The notes beneath the pieces are model-generated. The model saw only the letters and a list, made by a program, of their open reading frames with translations. It was not told where the DNA came from and made no database searches. 25,101 nucleotides of DNA, from positions 1 to 25,101 of the forward strand of contig JBASWL010000150.1 of the NCBI GenBank assembly GCA_049276455.1. Direction: 5' to 3'. Source of the stretch: Georgfuchsia sp049276455. GTDB taxonomy: Bacteria > Pseudomonadota > Gammaproteobacteria > Burkholderiales > Rhodocyclaceae. Of the stretch, positions 16,617-22,702 are shown in pieces. Each line of letters begins with the position of its first letter. The stretch's first letter is position 1. A program made the position numbers and the translations under genes.

Positions 16617-16672
16617 AGGACGACCTCTTCTCGGTTAGACGTTGATGTCGCTTCGCAGTGCGGAATTTCTAC

Positions 16673-16741
16673 TGCTAACGTTTAAGCTCGCCGGCGAGCG
16701 GTGCGCCAGCACCGCGAGTCAGGTGGAGCGAGTTGTTGGGC
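16673..16741 (-). other. attC site
   Basis: TGCTAAC (16673-16679) and GTTGGGC (16735-16741) bound a palindrome GCTCGCCGGCGAGC plus GGTGCGCCAGCACC. A second isolated GTTAGAC at 16634-16640 between this site and the TTG start may be the remnant of a deleted attC. Confidence 0.82.
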
Positions 16742-16752
16742 GAACTTGGCAA

Positions 16753-17535
16753 TTACACTACTCCTTTCGTTGCCCAAGCACGCGCAGACAGCAAGATAGA
16801 TCCATCTCCGTTTACTGGTAACCTTTGCACTAACGTTTCCCTAAGGCGACTTTTTTCTGCTTCGTCAAGCTTCGCCACATAGGATGGGGCAGGTCCTTGA
16901 CCGCCGAGAAATGGCTCCCAATAATCGTTAAAGTCAGTGAAGTGCGTAACGATTTCGAGTGCCGTTGCTTCAATTTCCGAAATACCAACATGTTTGAAGG
17001 TTTTTATCAGTTGTTCGGCGTTTGAACCCAGAAAACGGCGACCTTCGTGAAGGGCCGACGCCGCTGGATTCAGTTCAACAGCCGCGTTCCAAAAATATGT
17101 AAGAAATTCCATTTTTCCTGCGTAATCCCAGATATATACCGCAACGGTGCCGCCCTTTTTGGTTACTCGCTGCATTTCTGAGAGCGCCTTTTCAGGATCA
17201 GGTATGAAATTCAGTACCAAGCCGGATACAGCGACATCTATCGTTGCTTCGTCAAGCGGCAATGACAGCGCATTTCCCACTTTGCAGCTGGCCTTACTGC
17301 CAAGGCGCTGCATCGAAGTACGCACAAAACCTTCCGATTGGTCTATGGCGACAACCGTTGCTGGGTTACGCCTAGTAATAATCGCTTCACTTAGAGCACC
17401 TGAACCACAACCGACATCTAACCAGTGAAGCCCGGATTTGGGTGACAGCCAATCAACAAATTTCTCGGCTGCCAACTTGCTCCACCTTCCCATGTAGTAT
17501 TCGTATGGATCACCCGATTGCCATGAGTCTTGCAT
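16753..17535 (-). CDS. class I SAM-dependent methyltransferase
   Basis: From the ATG at 17535 the protein has 260 residues. The N-terminal GDPYEYYMGRWSKLAAE is common in a group of small-molecule methyltransferases. The SAM loop is LDVGCGSGALSE (39-50) with an acidic strand end VVAIDQSEGF (61-70). A later segment, ATIDVAVSGLVLNFIPDPEKAL, is the motif IV/V region, and MQRVTKKGGTVAVYIWDY the next strand. The substrate is unknown. The frame stays open upstream to 17661 but those codons run through the attC core at 17560-17566 and the insertion-sequence remnant, so the shorter start is right. The gene is intact although the DNA just upstream is rearranged. Confidence 0.85.
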   Translation of the reverse strand: MQDSWQSGDPYEYYMGRWSKLAAEKFVDWLSPKSGLHWLDVGCGSGALSEAIITRRNPATVVAIDQSEGFVRTSMQRLGSKASCKVGNALSLPLDEATIDVAVSGLVLNFIPDPEKALSEMQRVTKKGGTVAVYIWDYAGKMEFLTYFWNAAVELNPAASALHEGRRFLGSNAEQLIKTFKHVGISEIEATALEIVTHFTDFNDYWEPFLGGQGPAPSYVAKLDEAEKSRLRETLVQRLPVNGDGSILLSARAWATKGVV

Positions 17536-17559
17536 CTTGTTTTCCACTGGTTTTATTAC

Positions 17560-17566
17560 GCCTAAC
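17560..17566 (-). other. attC core half-site interrupted by IS remnant
   Basis: GCCTAAC matches the RYYYAAC core and is correctly spaced 25 bp from the methyltransferase start. No partner attC arm follows; instead DNA leading into a transposase remnant begins at once. Confidence 0.6.
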
Positions 17567-17659
17567 GAAGCTGTAGAAAAAGTCTTTTCATGGGCGCATT
17601 TTGCTGTGAACCAAATGGAATAACAAGAGTCCAATCGGATATTCTTTTGGATACCGCCC

Positions 17660-18001
17660 ATGGCCCGCTACAAGCACATTGACACCAGCCCGCGATTTCT
17701 CGCGGTAGATCTTGAGCGGCAGTTGCTGCCCGGCACCTTCGAATACGCCCTGTGCAAACTGATCGATTACGAGATTGATCTCACCGGATTTGATGCCCGT
17801 TACCGCAACGACCTTACGGGCGCAACCGCATACAAGAGCACGCCCGATCCGCTCTACGACAAGCGCGGGACGACGACGAAACAGACGAAGCGCTATACGT
17901 GCCGCCTGTCGGCGGCAAGGAACCACCGGTGCGCTGCATGCGTTGATGTGAAGCGGGTTGGACCCGCGCCGGGTGTGCCTGTTGAGCTCCGGGGGACGTG
18001 A
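17660..18001 (+). pseudogene. IS1182-family transposase remnant (N-terminal fragment)
   Basis: The first 58 codons (17660-17833) match the start of IS1182-family transposases: MARYKHIDTSPRFL, QLLPGTFEYAL, IDLTGFDARYRNDLTGATAY. Full-length members have about 400-500 residues. After Tyr58 the frame continues for 55 residues (KSTPDPLYDKRG...) that no longer look like the family, so the gene is broken, probably by a deletion. It is the only plus-strand gene-like item within the array. The DNA at 17567-17659 is probably the left end of the element; I see no inverted copy of it on the right, so the right end seems lost. It is not expected to be active. Confidence 0.8.
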
Positions 18002-18194
18002 AGCAATGACGATTCCCGGCTAACGATTGAGGCCCCGGCGCGCGTCTTTCATCAGGGTCCGGGCATCTTGCCCAACATGACCGGTTGTAGTTTCGCAGTC
18101 CGCCATCTTCTCGTTCAACTCAAGCAGACAAAATTGATCAACCTGGTATGCAAAACATGAAAAACTAAAATCACTTGCCTTTAATGGGGAAGCC
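17834..18194. other. about 360 bp of unassigned DNA between transposase remnant and attC
   Basis: No complete gene is recognisable. One plus-strand frame ends with a gene-like tail (LYVPPVGGKEPPVRCMR, stop near 17948), possibly the end of another broken gene. The region probably holds debris from the insertion and deletion that broke the IS. The part near 18100-18180 is AT-rich and featureless. Confidence 0.45.
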
Positions 18195-18289
18195 CTTGTA
18201 GTTTGAGCTCAGGGGCCGGCGGAGGGCGAAGCCCGGAGCGAACCGGCAAGCGCAGCTTGCCGGCGGTCCCCTGGAACGAAGGGTTCGGC
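18195..18289 (-). other. attC site, degenerate
   Basis: Arms GGGGCCGGCGG and CCGGCGGTCCCC plus the inner pair GCAAGCGCAGCTTGC give the palindromic body. The right core reads GTTCGGC instead of GTTRRRY and the left core reads CTTGTAG where RYYYAAC is expected, so it has probably lost function. Confidence 0.55.
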
Positions 18290-18292
18290 CAC

Positions 18293-18679
18293 TTACTCAG
18301 GTTCATGACAAACCGCTTCGATGTTGTTACCGTCCGGGTCAAGAACAAAGGCGCCGTAATAGTTCGGGTGGTAGTGCGGGCGCAACCCTGGGGCTCCGAA
18401 ATCACGGCCTCCGGCGGCAATGGCTGCTTCGTAGAAGGCCCTCACTAAGGCGCGACTAGAAGCCCGAAATGCGACGTGAACTGGCGGGACATTGGAAGGG
18501 CCGCTGGCAATCCAAAAGTCTGGCTTCGAGGGGACCCCAAAACCGGCTAAAACAGTGCCGCCGGTTTGAGTGGCCGTGAAGTCCATGAGTAGGACGTAAC
18601 TCAGAGGAGCGAGGGCTTTGATGTAGAACTGCTTGCTCTTCTCAAAGTCGCTAACGGAAACGCCAGTGTGATCGATCAT
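18293..18679 (-). CDS. VOC-superfamily (glyoxalase/bleomycin-resistance fold) protein
   Basis: The 128-residue protein is one vicinal-oxygen-chelate domain: MIDHTGVSVSDFEKSKQFY at the start with metal-ligand candidate His4, VHVAFRASSRALVRAFYEAA in the middle, and a final YHPNYYGAFVLDPDGNNIEAVCH, where Tyr-Ala-Phe-x-x-Asp-Pro-Asp-Gly-Asn is the family signature and Glu in NIEAV a metal ligand position. Members include glyoxalase I, dioxygenases and drug-binding resistance proteins; this length and ending fit the glyoxalase-like group common in cassettes. The specific reaction is unknown. The ATG is 25 bp from the attC core at 18704. Confidence 0.88.
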   Translation of the reverse strand: MIDHTGVSVSDFEKSKQFYIKALAPLSYVLLMDFTATQTGGTVLAGFGVPSKPDFWIASGPSNVPPVHVAFRASSRALVRAFYEAAIAAGGRDFGAPGLRPHYHPNYYGAFVLDPDGNNIEAVCHEPE

Positions 18680-18703
18680 GATTGAGACTCCGTAGAACGA
18701 GGG

Positions 18704-18784
18704 GCCGAACGTGGAGGTAACCGGCCTGCCGCTTGCGGCAGGTCCGAGCGACCGAAGGGAGCGAGGTTGAGCGACTGGTTAGGC
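18704..18784 (-). other. attC site
   Basis: GCCGAAC (18704-18710, one mismatch to RYYYAAC) and GTTAGGC (18778-18784) bound a palindrome with GGCCTGCCGCTTGCGGCAGGTCC. The right arm GACCGAAGGGAGCGAGGTTGAGCG recurs almost unchanged at 21361-21447. Confidence 0.85.
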
Positions 18785-18785
18785 C

Positions 18786-19220
18786 TCACTGCCTACGCTC
18801 TGCGATTGACTTTTTCATAAAGTACCGACAGAAACCCGGTGGGTATTCAGGGAGTTGAGCGAAGCACTCGTAGCCAATTCGCTCGTAGAAACCCTTTGCC
18901 TGAAATTCGAAGGTGTCGAGCCAGGCGCCATGGCAACCTCTGGCCTTGGCCTCTGCCTCAGCCATGCGCATGAGTTCCGTTCCCACGCCGCGACCTCGAA
19001 GGCTCTCCGGAACAACAAGGAGTTGCGTAAAGAGCCACTGAAAGCTTGTGTGGCCCCACAGCCCTCCGATGATCGTCTTTGCGGAATCGCGTACCGTGAT
19101 AACCAATGGCTGGCCATTGCTCGGGCCGGCCTTAGAGGTGTTGTACTCGACGAGTGGTGCAACGATTTTCCTCCGAATCTCTTCGTTGGCTTCGTCGCTG
19201 AGATCAAGTGTGTATTCCAT
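18786..19220 (-). CDS. GNAT-family N-acetyltransferase
   Basis: From ATG 19220 the protein has 144 residues with the GNAT fold. Motif A is LLVVPESLRGRGVGTELMRMAE, with the acetyl-CoA loop RGRGVGT; motif B is FEFQAKGFYERIGYECFAQLPEYPPG. Such enzymes move an acetyl group from acetyl-CoA to an amine, such as an antibiotic, amino acid or protein N-terminus; the substrate is unknown. The frame stays open further upstream to 19460, but those codons cross the worn core site at 19254-19260 and are not family-like, so I chose the inner ATG. Acetyltransferases of this kind are frequent cassette cargo. Confidence 0.87.
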   Translation of the reverse strand: MEYTLDLSDEANEEIRRKIVAPLVEYNTSKAGPSNGQPLVITVRDSAKTIIGGLWGHTSFQWLFTQLLVVPESLRGRGVGTELMRMAEAEAKARGCHGAWLDTFEFQAKGFYERIGYECFAQLPEYPPGFCRYFMKKSIAERRQ

Positions 19221-19253
19221 GTCGGTCGCGGAACGGGGAAGCCGTTCTGTGAG

Positions 19254-19472
19254 GCCTAAAGTAATAATGTAATCGGCAAAAACGCCGTATACGCTGGGTA
19301 TGCATGTCGCATATGCTGGGAATATTTGTGGTAGCTTTCTGTTTCCAAAGAAACCATAGGTTCTATATATGGCATCAATTTCCCCAAAACACGGCATGGT
19401 TGAAAATGCTACTCTTCCAGATGCCAAAATCCGGTTCTTGGACCAGGTGCGGTAGCACATTCGCTATCTTCA
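19254..19472. other. decayed cassette junction between GNAT gene and hicBA remnant
   Basis: GCCTAAA (19254-19260) is a worn RYYYAAC core at the right distance from the GNAT start. The next 210 bp have a small hairpin CGGCAAAAACGCCG (19273-19286) and a near-direct repeat TATACGCTGGG/CATATGCTGGG, but no recognisable GTTRRRY partner and no credible gene. This is probably an old attC plus the lost end of hicA, altered by deletion. Confidence 0.5.
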
Positions 19473-19565
19473 TTACAGGATACCGGACTGACGAACCTTC
19501 ACGAATCCCAGACGCTCAAGAGCCTTGACGACAGCAGCTCCTGAGACGTGGGGCAATTTAGGCAT
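19473..19565 (-). pseudogene. hicA: truncated hicA toxin gene
   Basis: The 30-residue product begins MPKLPHVSGAAVVKALERLG and continues FVKVRQSG, exactly the N-terminus of HicA mRNA-interferase toxins. HicA proteins are about 60-80 residues and continue with GSH, whose His is catalytic; here the frame ends IL-stop right after QSG, so the catalytic His and the rest of the double-stranded-RNA-binding-like fold are missing. It overlaps the hicB stop by 8 bp, with the usual coupling of these two genes. It is almost certainly inactive. Confidence 0.75.
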
Positions 19566-19764
19566 GAGCAGGAACACTAAACATTGTTACCAAGGGATGT
19601 CCAGGAGCCGGAAGTGGAAACTCGGACAAATAGAGCGTTGTTGCTTCCGTCAAATTTGCAATCGCCTCTTCGACAGTTTCACCTTGGGTTGTGGTGCCCG
19701 TCTCAGGATTCAAGGCGATATACCCGCCTTCTTCGGCGTGTGTGAGAACAGCGGTGAGTTCCAT
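19558..19764 (-). CDS. hicB: HicB-family antitoxin
   Basis: The 68-residue protein is the partial RNase-H-like HicB domain: MELTAVLTHAEEGGYIALNP, then ETGTTTQGETVEEAIANLTEATTLYLSEFP. The pattern Gly-Tyr-x-Ala followed by GETVEEAIANLTEA is diagnostic. HicB binds and neutralises HicA and can regulate its own operon; here a C-terminal DNA-binding domain is absent, as in the short form. AGGAG lies 7 bp before the ATG. The gene order is antitoxin then toxin, and the toxin is broken, so this looks like an orphan antitoxin that could still block related HicA toxins. Confidence 0.88.
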   Translation of the reverse strand: MELTAVLTHAEEGGYIALNPETGTTTQGETVEEAIANLTEATTLYLSEFPLPAPGHPLVTMFSVPAHA

Positions 19765-19812
19765 GATTTTCTCCTACGAAAGCGCTAATTGTCGCGCAAA
19801 CTTGATATTGAC

Positions 19813-19899
19813 GCCCAACGGCCGCCATAACCGGCGGCGCAAAGCAGAGCGACGAAGGAGCGTCGCTTTGCGCGGTCCGTGTTGATGGCGTTGTTAGCG
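19813..19899 (-). other. attC site
   Basis: GCCCAAC (19813-19819) and GTTAGCG (19893-19899) bound a palindrome with GCGCAAAGCAGAGCGACGAA and CGTCGCTTTGCGC arms. The right core differs from GTTRRRY only in the last base. Confidence 0.85.
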
Positions 19900-19903
19900 A
19901 TCA

Positions 19904-20779
19904 TCACGGTGGGTTGTACCCCTGCTGAAGCTGTGTGAAGTAAACCTCTCTCTGAGCATCTGTGTCTTCGAGAACAGCTAGCAAAGCGGGAGATGAGAGC
20001 ACGACATTCCATAGTTTTCGCAAGACCGCCTGAAAGCATACGAGCGTTGGAAGTCTGTCCGACGCGCCGACGTTGTGTGTACGTCCATGCATGATGTCGG
20101 ACCGAATCGAATAGAGTGCTTTGAACTCCAGGAAGGCCGCATCTCGTTTAGACGAGTCGGTCTCCATAAGACAAGCAAAAGAACTTGCGAGACGACGTGT
20201 AATGCCTGGCCCAGTTGAGTAAGTAAGCAGAGCCTCTGCCGCTGCCGCATGGCAGATCAAAGACACCTGCCAGTCGTGCGCCCAACAGCCACCAATTGTA
20301 AGGAGCAGTGCATTATTCAATCTTCCTCGGGTTCGACATGCCTGCATAAGCGTTGCATACAGATTGGCAGCCGACTGGAGTTCAGAAGTAGAGAACTCGA
20401 CGTCGATGGAACCGGGAATCCACATGAAACGATCGAGAAGTCGGCTCATGCCGTTTTCTCCTTCCCCTTCCGCCAAGCCCAGCTTGAATCGATGTGCGAT
20501 CTGCGTCTTCGTCGGTTTCACAAGCCAGAGCGATAACAGTACGAGATTCTCGACTTCACCAGCATGCGGGACAGCCCCGGCCGTGTGCTCATGCACGAGC
20601 CAATGCGCAGCATTTGACGCGCGATCCCATTCTGGAGCCGAAAGCCAATCGTCCATTCCGGCGAGCTCTGCGGGTCTCTTGATTCGCGTGATCTCTAGTT
20701 CTGGCGCGAACGCAAGTGTGTCGCCTTCCCATACGAAGTCAAGAAGCGGTGCGTATAGTCTGAAGCGACGTTCTTTCAT
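19904..20779 (-). CDS. uncharacterised HEPN-type protein (Apea-like)
   Basis: The 291-residue protein is mostly helical in its second half. Residues 219-233 read FKALYSIRSDIMHGR, where Arg226 and His231 form the Rx4H motif of HEPN domains; in Apea-like HEPN proteins the motif is likewise followed by Gly and sits after a Tyr-x-x-Arg helix. HEPN domains are often RNases, in toxins, CRISPR effectors and abortive-infection proteins, with Arg and His in the active site. The N-terminal 150 residues match nothing I recognise. The start lies only 3 bp from an attC core and no ribosome site is visible. The HEPN call rests on motif and helix context and remains inference. Confidence 0.6.
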   Translation of the reverse strand: MKERRFRLYAPLLDFVWEGDTLAFAPELEITRIKRPAELAGMDDWLSAPEWDRASNAAHWLVHEHTAGAVPHAGEVENLVLLSLWLVKPTKTQIAHRFKLGLAEGEGENGMSRLLDRFMWIPGSIDVEFSTSELQSAANLYATLMQACRTRGRLNNALLLTIGGCWAHDWQVSLICHAAAAEALLTYSTGPGITRRLASSFACLMETDSSKRDAAFLEFKALYSIRSDIMHGRTHNVGASDRLPTLVCFQAVLRKLWNVVLSSPALLAVLEDTDAQREVYFTQLQQGYNPP

Positions 20780-20782
20780 GAT

Positions 20783-20852
20783 GGCTAACGTTCAAGGTCA
20801 GGGACGCTGCGCGGCTTTATCGCGCAGCGTCCCCTGCACCGCCGGGTTAGCC
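20783..20852 (-). other. attC site
   Basis: GGCTAAC (20783-20789) and GTTAGCC (20846-20852) enclose GACGCTGCGCGGC and GCGCAGCGTC arms. This body also occurs in the sites at 21361 and 23968, showing attC homogeneity. Confidence 0.9.
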
Positions 20853-21050
20853 GCCATTTGTTTGACGCGCTTGACGACACAGTTCATTTAGCTCTTGGCG
20901 TCGAAACTGGCTATCCAAAAGCTGACGGGCTTCCGAATGCCCTTCCGCTCGCAATGCCCTTTCAATACTTCCACAATCCTGATACTGCCCGGATCGAGCC
21001 ATCTCGTCGGCTCGACGGTCAATTAATTCCGCTCGCTCACTTTTTTTCAT
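20847..21050 (-). CDS. small hypothetical protein, second gene of a two-gene cassette
   Basis: A 67-residue, highly charged, probably helical protein (MKKSERAELIDRRADEMARS at the start) with no recognised domain. Its stop lies in the attC core at 20846-20852, as usual for cassette genes. It follows the small membrane protein gene by 21 bp with no attC between, so the two share one cassette. GGAAGG lies about 8 bp before the ATG. Confidence 0.6.
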   Translation of the reverse strand: MKKSERAELIDRRADEMARSGQYQDCGSIERALRAEGHSEARQLLDSQFRRQELNELCRQARQTNGG

Positions 21051-21071
21051 GACTCGTACCTTCCATTCTCG

Positions 21072-21332
21072 CTAGTCTTGGATTTCCGGAGGCGGCGGTG
21101 TATCTCGTTTTGCAAGCATCGCATTGCCAATCAAATTGAAAGCGATGAGCCCAACTACGATGGCCGCTGAACCATACCAAGTCTTTATGAGTAGGACAAC
21201 CGCAAGTATTGCTGCCAAAAGGAGGCCGACGCCCGGAATGATTCCGCCGAGCGCCATCAAAGATAACCCTGGCTCTCCAGCGTTGAAAAAGAATATCGCA
21301 AGCCCGGCGAGTACCAATATTTGTAGCAGCAT
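21072..21332 (-). CDS. small membrane protein, first gene of a two-gene cassette
   Basis: The 86-residue protein has about three hydrophobic segments (about 2-17, 20-48 and 52-72) separated by short loops and a polar tail (KRDTPPPPEIQD). No family is recognised. AGGAG lies 7 bp upstream of the ATG, so translation initiation is good. Its partner is the small charged protein downstream in the same cassette, which might act in the cytoplasm with it; that is inference. Confidence 0.65.
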   Translation of the reverse strand: MLLQILVLAGLAIFFFNAGEPGLSLMALGGIIPGVGLLLAAILAVVLLIKTWYGSAAIVVGLIAFNLIGNAMLAKRDTPPPPEIQD

Positions 21333-21360
21333 GTTCGACTCCTGGCGCGTTTCTAATGGC

Positions 21361-21447
21361 GGCTAACGTAGAGCTAACCGGCGCTGCGCGGCTTTTTCGC
21401 GCAGCGTCCAGCGACCGAAGGGAGCGAGGTTGAGCGCCATGTTAGAG
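21361..21447 (-). other. attC site
   Basis: GGCTAAC (21361-21367) and GTTAGAG (21441-21447) enclose CGCTGCGCGGCTTTTTCGCG and the arm GACCGAAGGGAGCGAGGTTG, both shared with other sites of this array. Confidence 0.9.
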
Positions 21448-21461
21448 CCCGAGCCACAACA

Positions 21462-21767
21462 CTAGACGGAACCAACTAGGCGCTGGACAAACTGGCTAAC
21501 GACAATAGCCAGAACCATGATTGCAACAAGAGCCGGAACGGCCAGAAGAATGCGCATTGGACTGGAAAGCCGAGCAAAGAACTGCGACCCAAGCACGGTT
21601 GTGCCCACCCACTCAAGTGCAAACCATGACGGAAGGCCAACCAGAAACAACGCCACCCAACCAAGAAGCGACTTTGGTACCGCAGGAAAGTAGACGAACA
21701 AGAGTACGCAAGCCAACACGCCCACAAGGCCAAGCAGCGACAGAGAGTTTCGCAGGTTCGATGACAT
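21462..21767 (-). CDS. hypothetical three-helix membrane protein
   Basis: The 101-residue protein has three strongly hydrophobic segments (about 8-27, 34-57 and 70-92). There is no signal peptidase site and no recognised domain. The start lies 4 bp from the attC core, so the only ribosome-site candidate (AGAG) lies within the attC itself. Small membrane proteins like this are frequent in cassettes and mostly uncharacterised. Confidence 0.65.
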   Translation of the reverse strand: MSSNLRNSLSLLGLVGVLACVLLFVYFPAVPKSLLGWVALFLVGLPSWFALEWVGTTVLGSQFFARLSSPMRILLAVPALVAIMVLAIVVSQFVQRLVGSV

Positions 21768-21771
21768 AGGG

Positions 21772-21836
21772 CTCTAACGTGCAGCTAAGGCGCGTCCCAG
21801 CGACCGGAGGGAGCGAACTTGAGCGCAGGGTTAGAC
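21772..21836 (-). other. attC site
   Basis: CTCTAAC (21772-21778) and GTTAGAC (21830-21836) enclose CGCGTCCCAGCGACCGGAGGG and GAGCGAACTTGAGCGC; 65 bp, one of the shorter sites. Confidence 0.85.
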
Positions 21837-21849
21837 TTGGGGTTTGAGG

Positions 21850-22173
21850 TCATTTCTTTTTCACAGGGGTTTGAGATGGGGAGTTGGGCGTTGGCGTGAT
21901 TTCTAAGGCTTCTCCTGTGCAAGAGTTGAGCTTGAAGAACCGTGAATCAATTTTTTGAATTTGCCAACATTGAGCTGTTTGCGTTTCGGGCTTATCGAGT
22001 GACTTTTTTATCGCCGAGACACCACTGATAATAATGATTGGTAGGAATACTAGTAAATACATGCCGGCCATGAAGCCGATAAGTTCTCTGAGGTCTTTTG
22101 GAATGAAAGCAACTATCTCAGAAATAAGATGCCCCCAGATTCCTCCTGATTTTTTCTCGGCTGATTCGCTCAT
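21850..22173 (-). CDS. hypothetical single-pass membrane protein
   Basis: The 107-residue protein has a polar N-terminus (MSESAEKKSGGIWGHLISE), one strong membrane segment (about 33-52, GFMAGMYLLVFLPIIIISGV) and a soluble C-terminal part with two Cys (CWQIQKIDSRFFKLNSCTGE) before a Pro/Lys-rich tail. The two Cys might pair if that part is periplasmic. The gene is richer in A and T than its neighbours, which suggests separate origin. GAGAGG precedes the ATG. Function unknown. Confidence 0.65.
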   Translation of the reverse strand: MSESAEKKSGGIWGHLISEIVAFIPKDLRELIGFMAGMYLLVFLPIIIISGVSAIKKSLDKPETQTAQCWQIQKIDSRFFKLNSCTGEALEITPTPNSPSQTPVKKK

Positions 22174-22184
22174 ATAACCTCTCT

Positions 22185-22323
22185 GTCTAACGAATAGAGT
22201 TGAGCATCACCCCCGCAGTGCGGGGAATTCGCTGGCAACATGCTTCATTGTGTTGCCAGCGCCCGCACCAGTGGGGCAAAGTCGCGAACGCAGTGAGCGA
22301 TGATGCTCGAACGGACGTTGGAC
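22185..22323 (-). other. long attC site (139 bp)
   Basis: GTCTAAC (22185-22191) and GTTGGAC (22317-22323) enclose nested arms: GAGCATCA with TGATGCTC outside, and GCTGGCAACA with TGTTGCCAGC at the tip. About twice the length of the other sites here and near the size of long Vibrio-type attC sites. Confidence 0.85.
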
Positions 22324-22570
22324 GTGAGTGCGAGCGGCAATTTCCTGTCATCCTGCCTTTCATCCTTCCCCCCCGAAAATTCCCCACCTAAAATCCTGCC
22401 TCTTTGGTGAAGCGAAGTGAGAAATGTCCGCATCAACGAAGTCAGTTATGCGGCAGCTCTCACTTCGCTTCACTGAATAGCAGATTTTTCCCGCTTCATG
22501 AATCCACTCTTTCAGCATTATGATATCCGGTTCATCGCGGCGACTTATGCCAATGTAGCGCGCTGCTCAC
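22324..22570. other. gene-less cassette body with a long hairpin
   Basis: About 250 bp between two good attC sites with no credible reading frame on either strand. It contains the perfect inverted repeat at 22407-22473, listed separately. Cassettes without genes are known in chromosomal integrons and may carry promoters, small RNAs or structured DNA. Confidence 0.65.
22407..22473. repeat. perfect 16-bp inverted repeat (two-tier hairpin)
   Basis: GTGAAGCGAAGTGAGA (22407-22422) is the exact reverse complement of TCTCACTTCGCTTCAC (22458-22473). Between them a second pair, CCGCAT (22428-22433) and ATGCGG (22448-22453), extends the stem after a small internal loop. It is not followed by a T-run, so it is not a classical terminator, and lacks RYYYAAC/GTTRRRY ends, so it is not an attC site. 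Confidence 0.85.
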
Positions 22571-22633
22571 GCCCAACGTAAAGTTGAGGGGCGCCGCGCT
22601 TTTGCGGCGTCCCTCTCGAACGGCAGGTTAGGC
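22571..22633 (-). other. attC site
   Basis: GCCCAAC (22571-22577) and GTTAGGC (22627-22633) enclose GAGGGGCGCCGCGCTTTTGC and GGCGTCCCTC arms. Very similar to the site at 23484. Confidence 0.9.
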
Positions 22634-22702
22634 TGGACTTTAGCTTGTTTCACTAGATGAACCCCTGCGTTTCTTCTGCATCATATTTCAAGAAAACTGC
22701 AC

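Noticed and set aside
16634..16640. Isolated GTTAGAC as another attC
   Set aside because: No matching RYYYAAC to its left within attC distance; the gene start is only 18 bp away. At most a remnant.
17535..17661. N-terminal extension of the methyltransferase into the IS remnant
   Set aside because: The extra codons cross the attC core and do not resemble the family; the ATG at 17535 opens directly onto the conserved start.
17880..17948. Frame ending LYVPPVGGKEPPVRCMR as the tail of a real gene
   Set aside because: Too short and without an upstream part; mentioned as debris only.
17876..18060. Possible group IIC-attC intron next to the broken attC
   Set aside because: No domain V-like hairpin and no reverse-transcriptase motif (YxDD) is visible.
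19220..19460. N-terminal extension of the GNAT protein
   Set aside because: The extension crosses a worn attC core and decayed DNA; the GNAT fold is complete from 19220.
22187..22436. Overlapping minus-strand frames in the long attC and the gene-less cassette
   Set aside because: They run through attC palindromes, lack ribosome sites and do not look like proteins.
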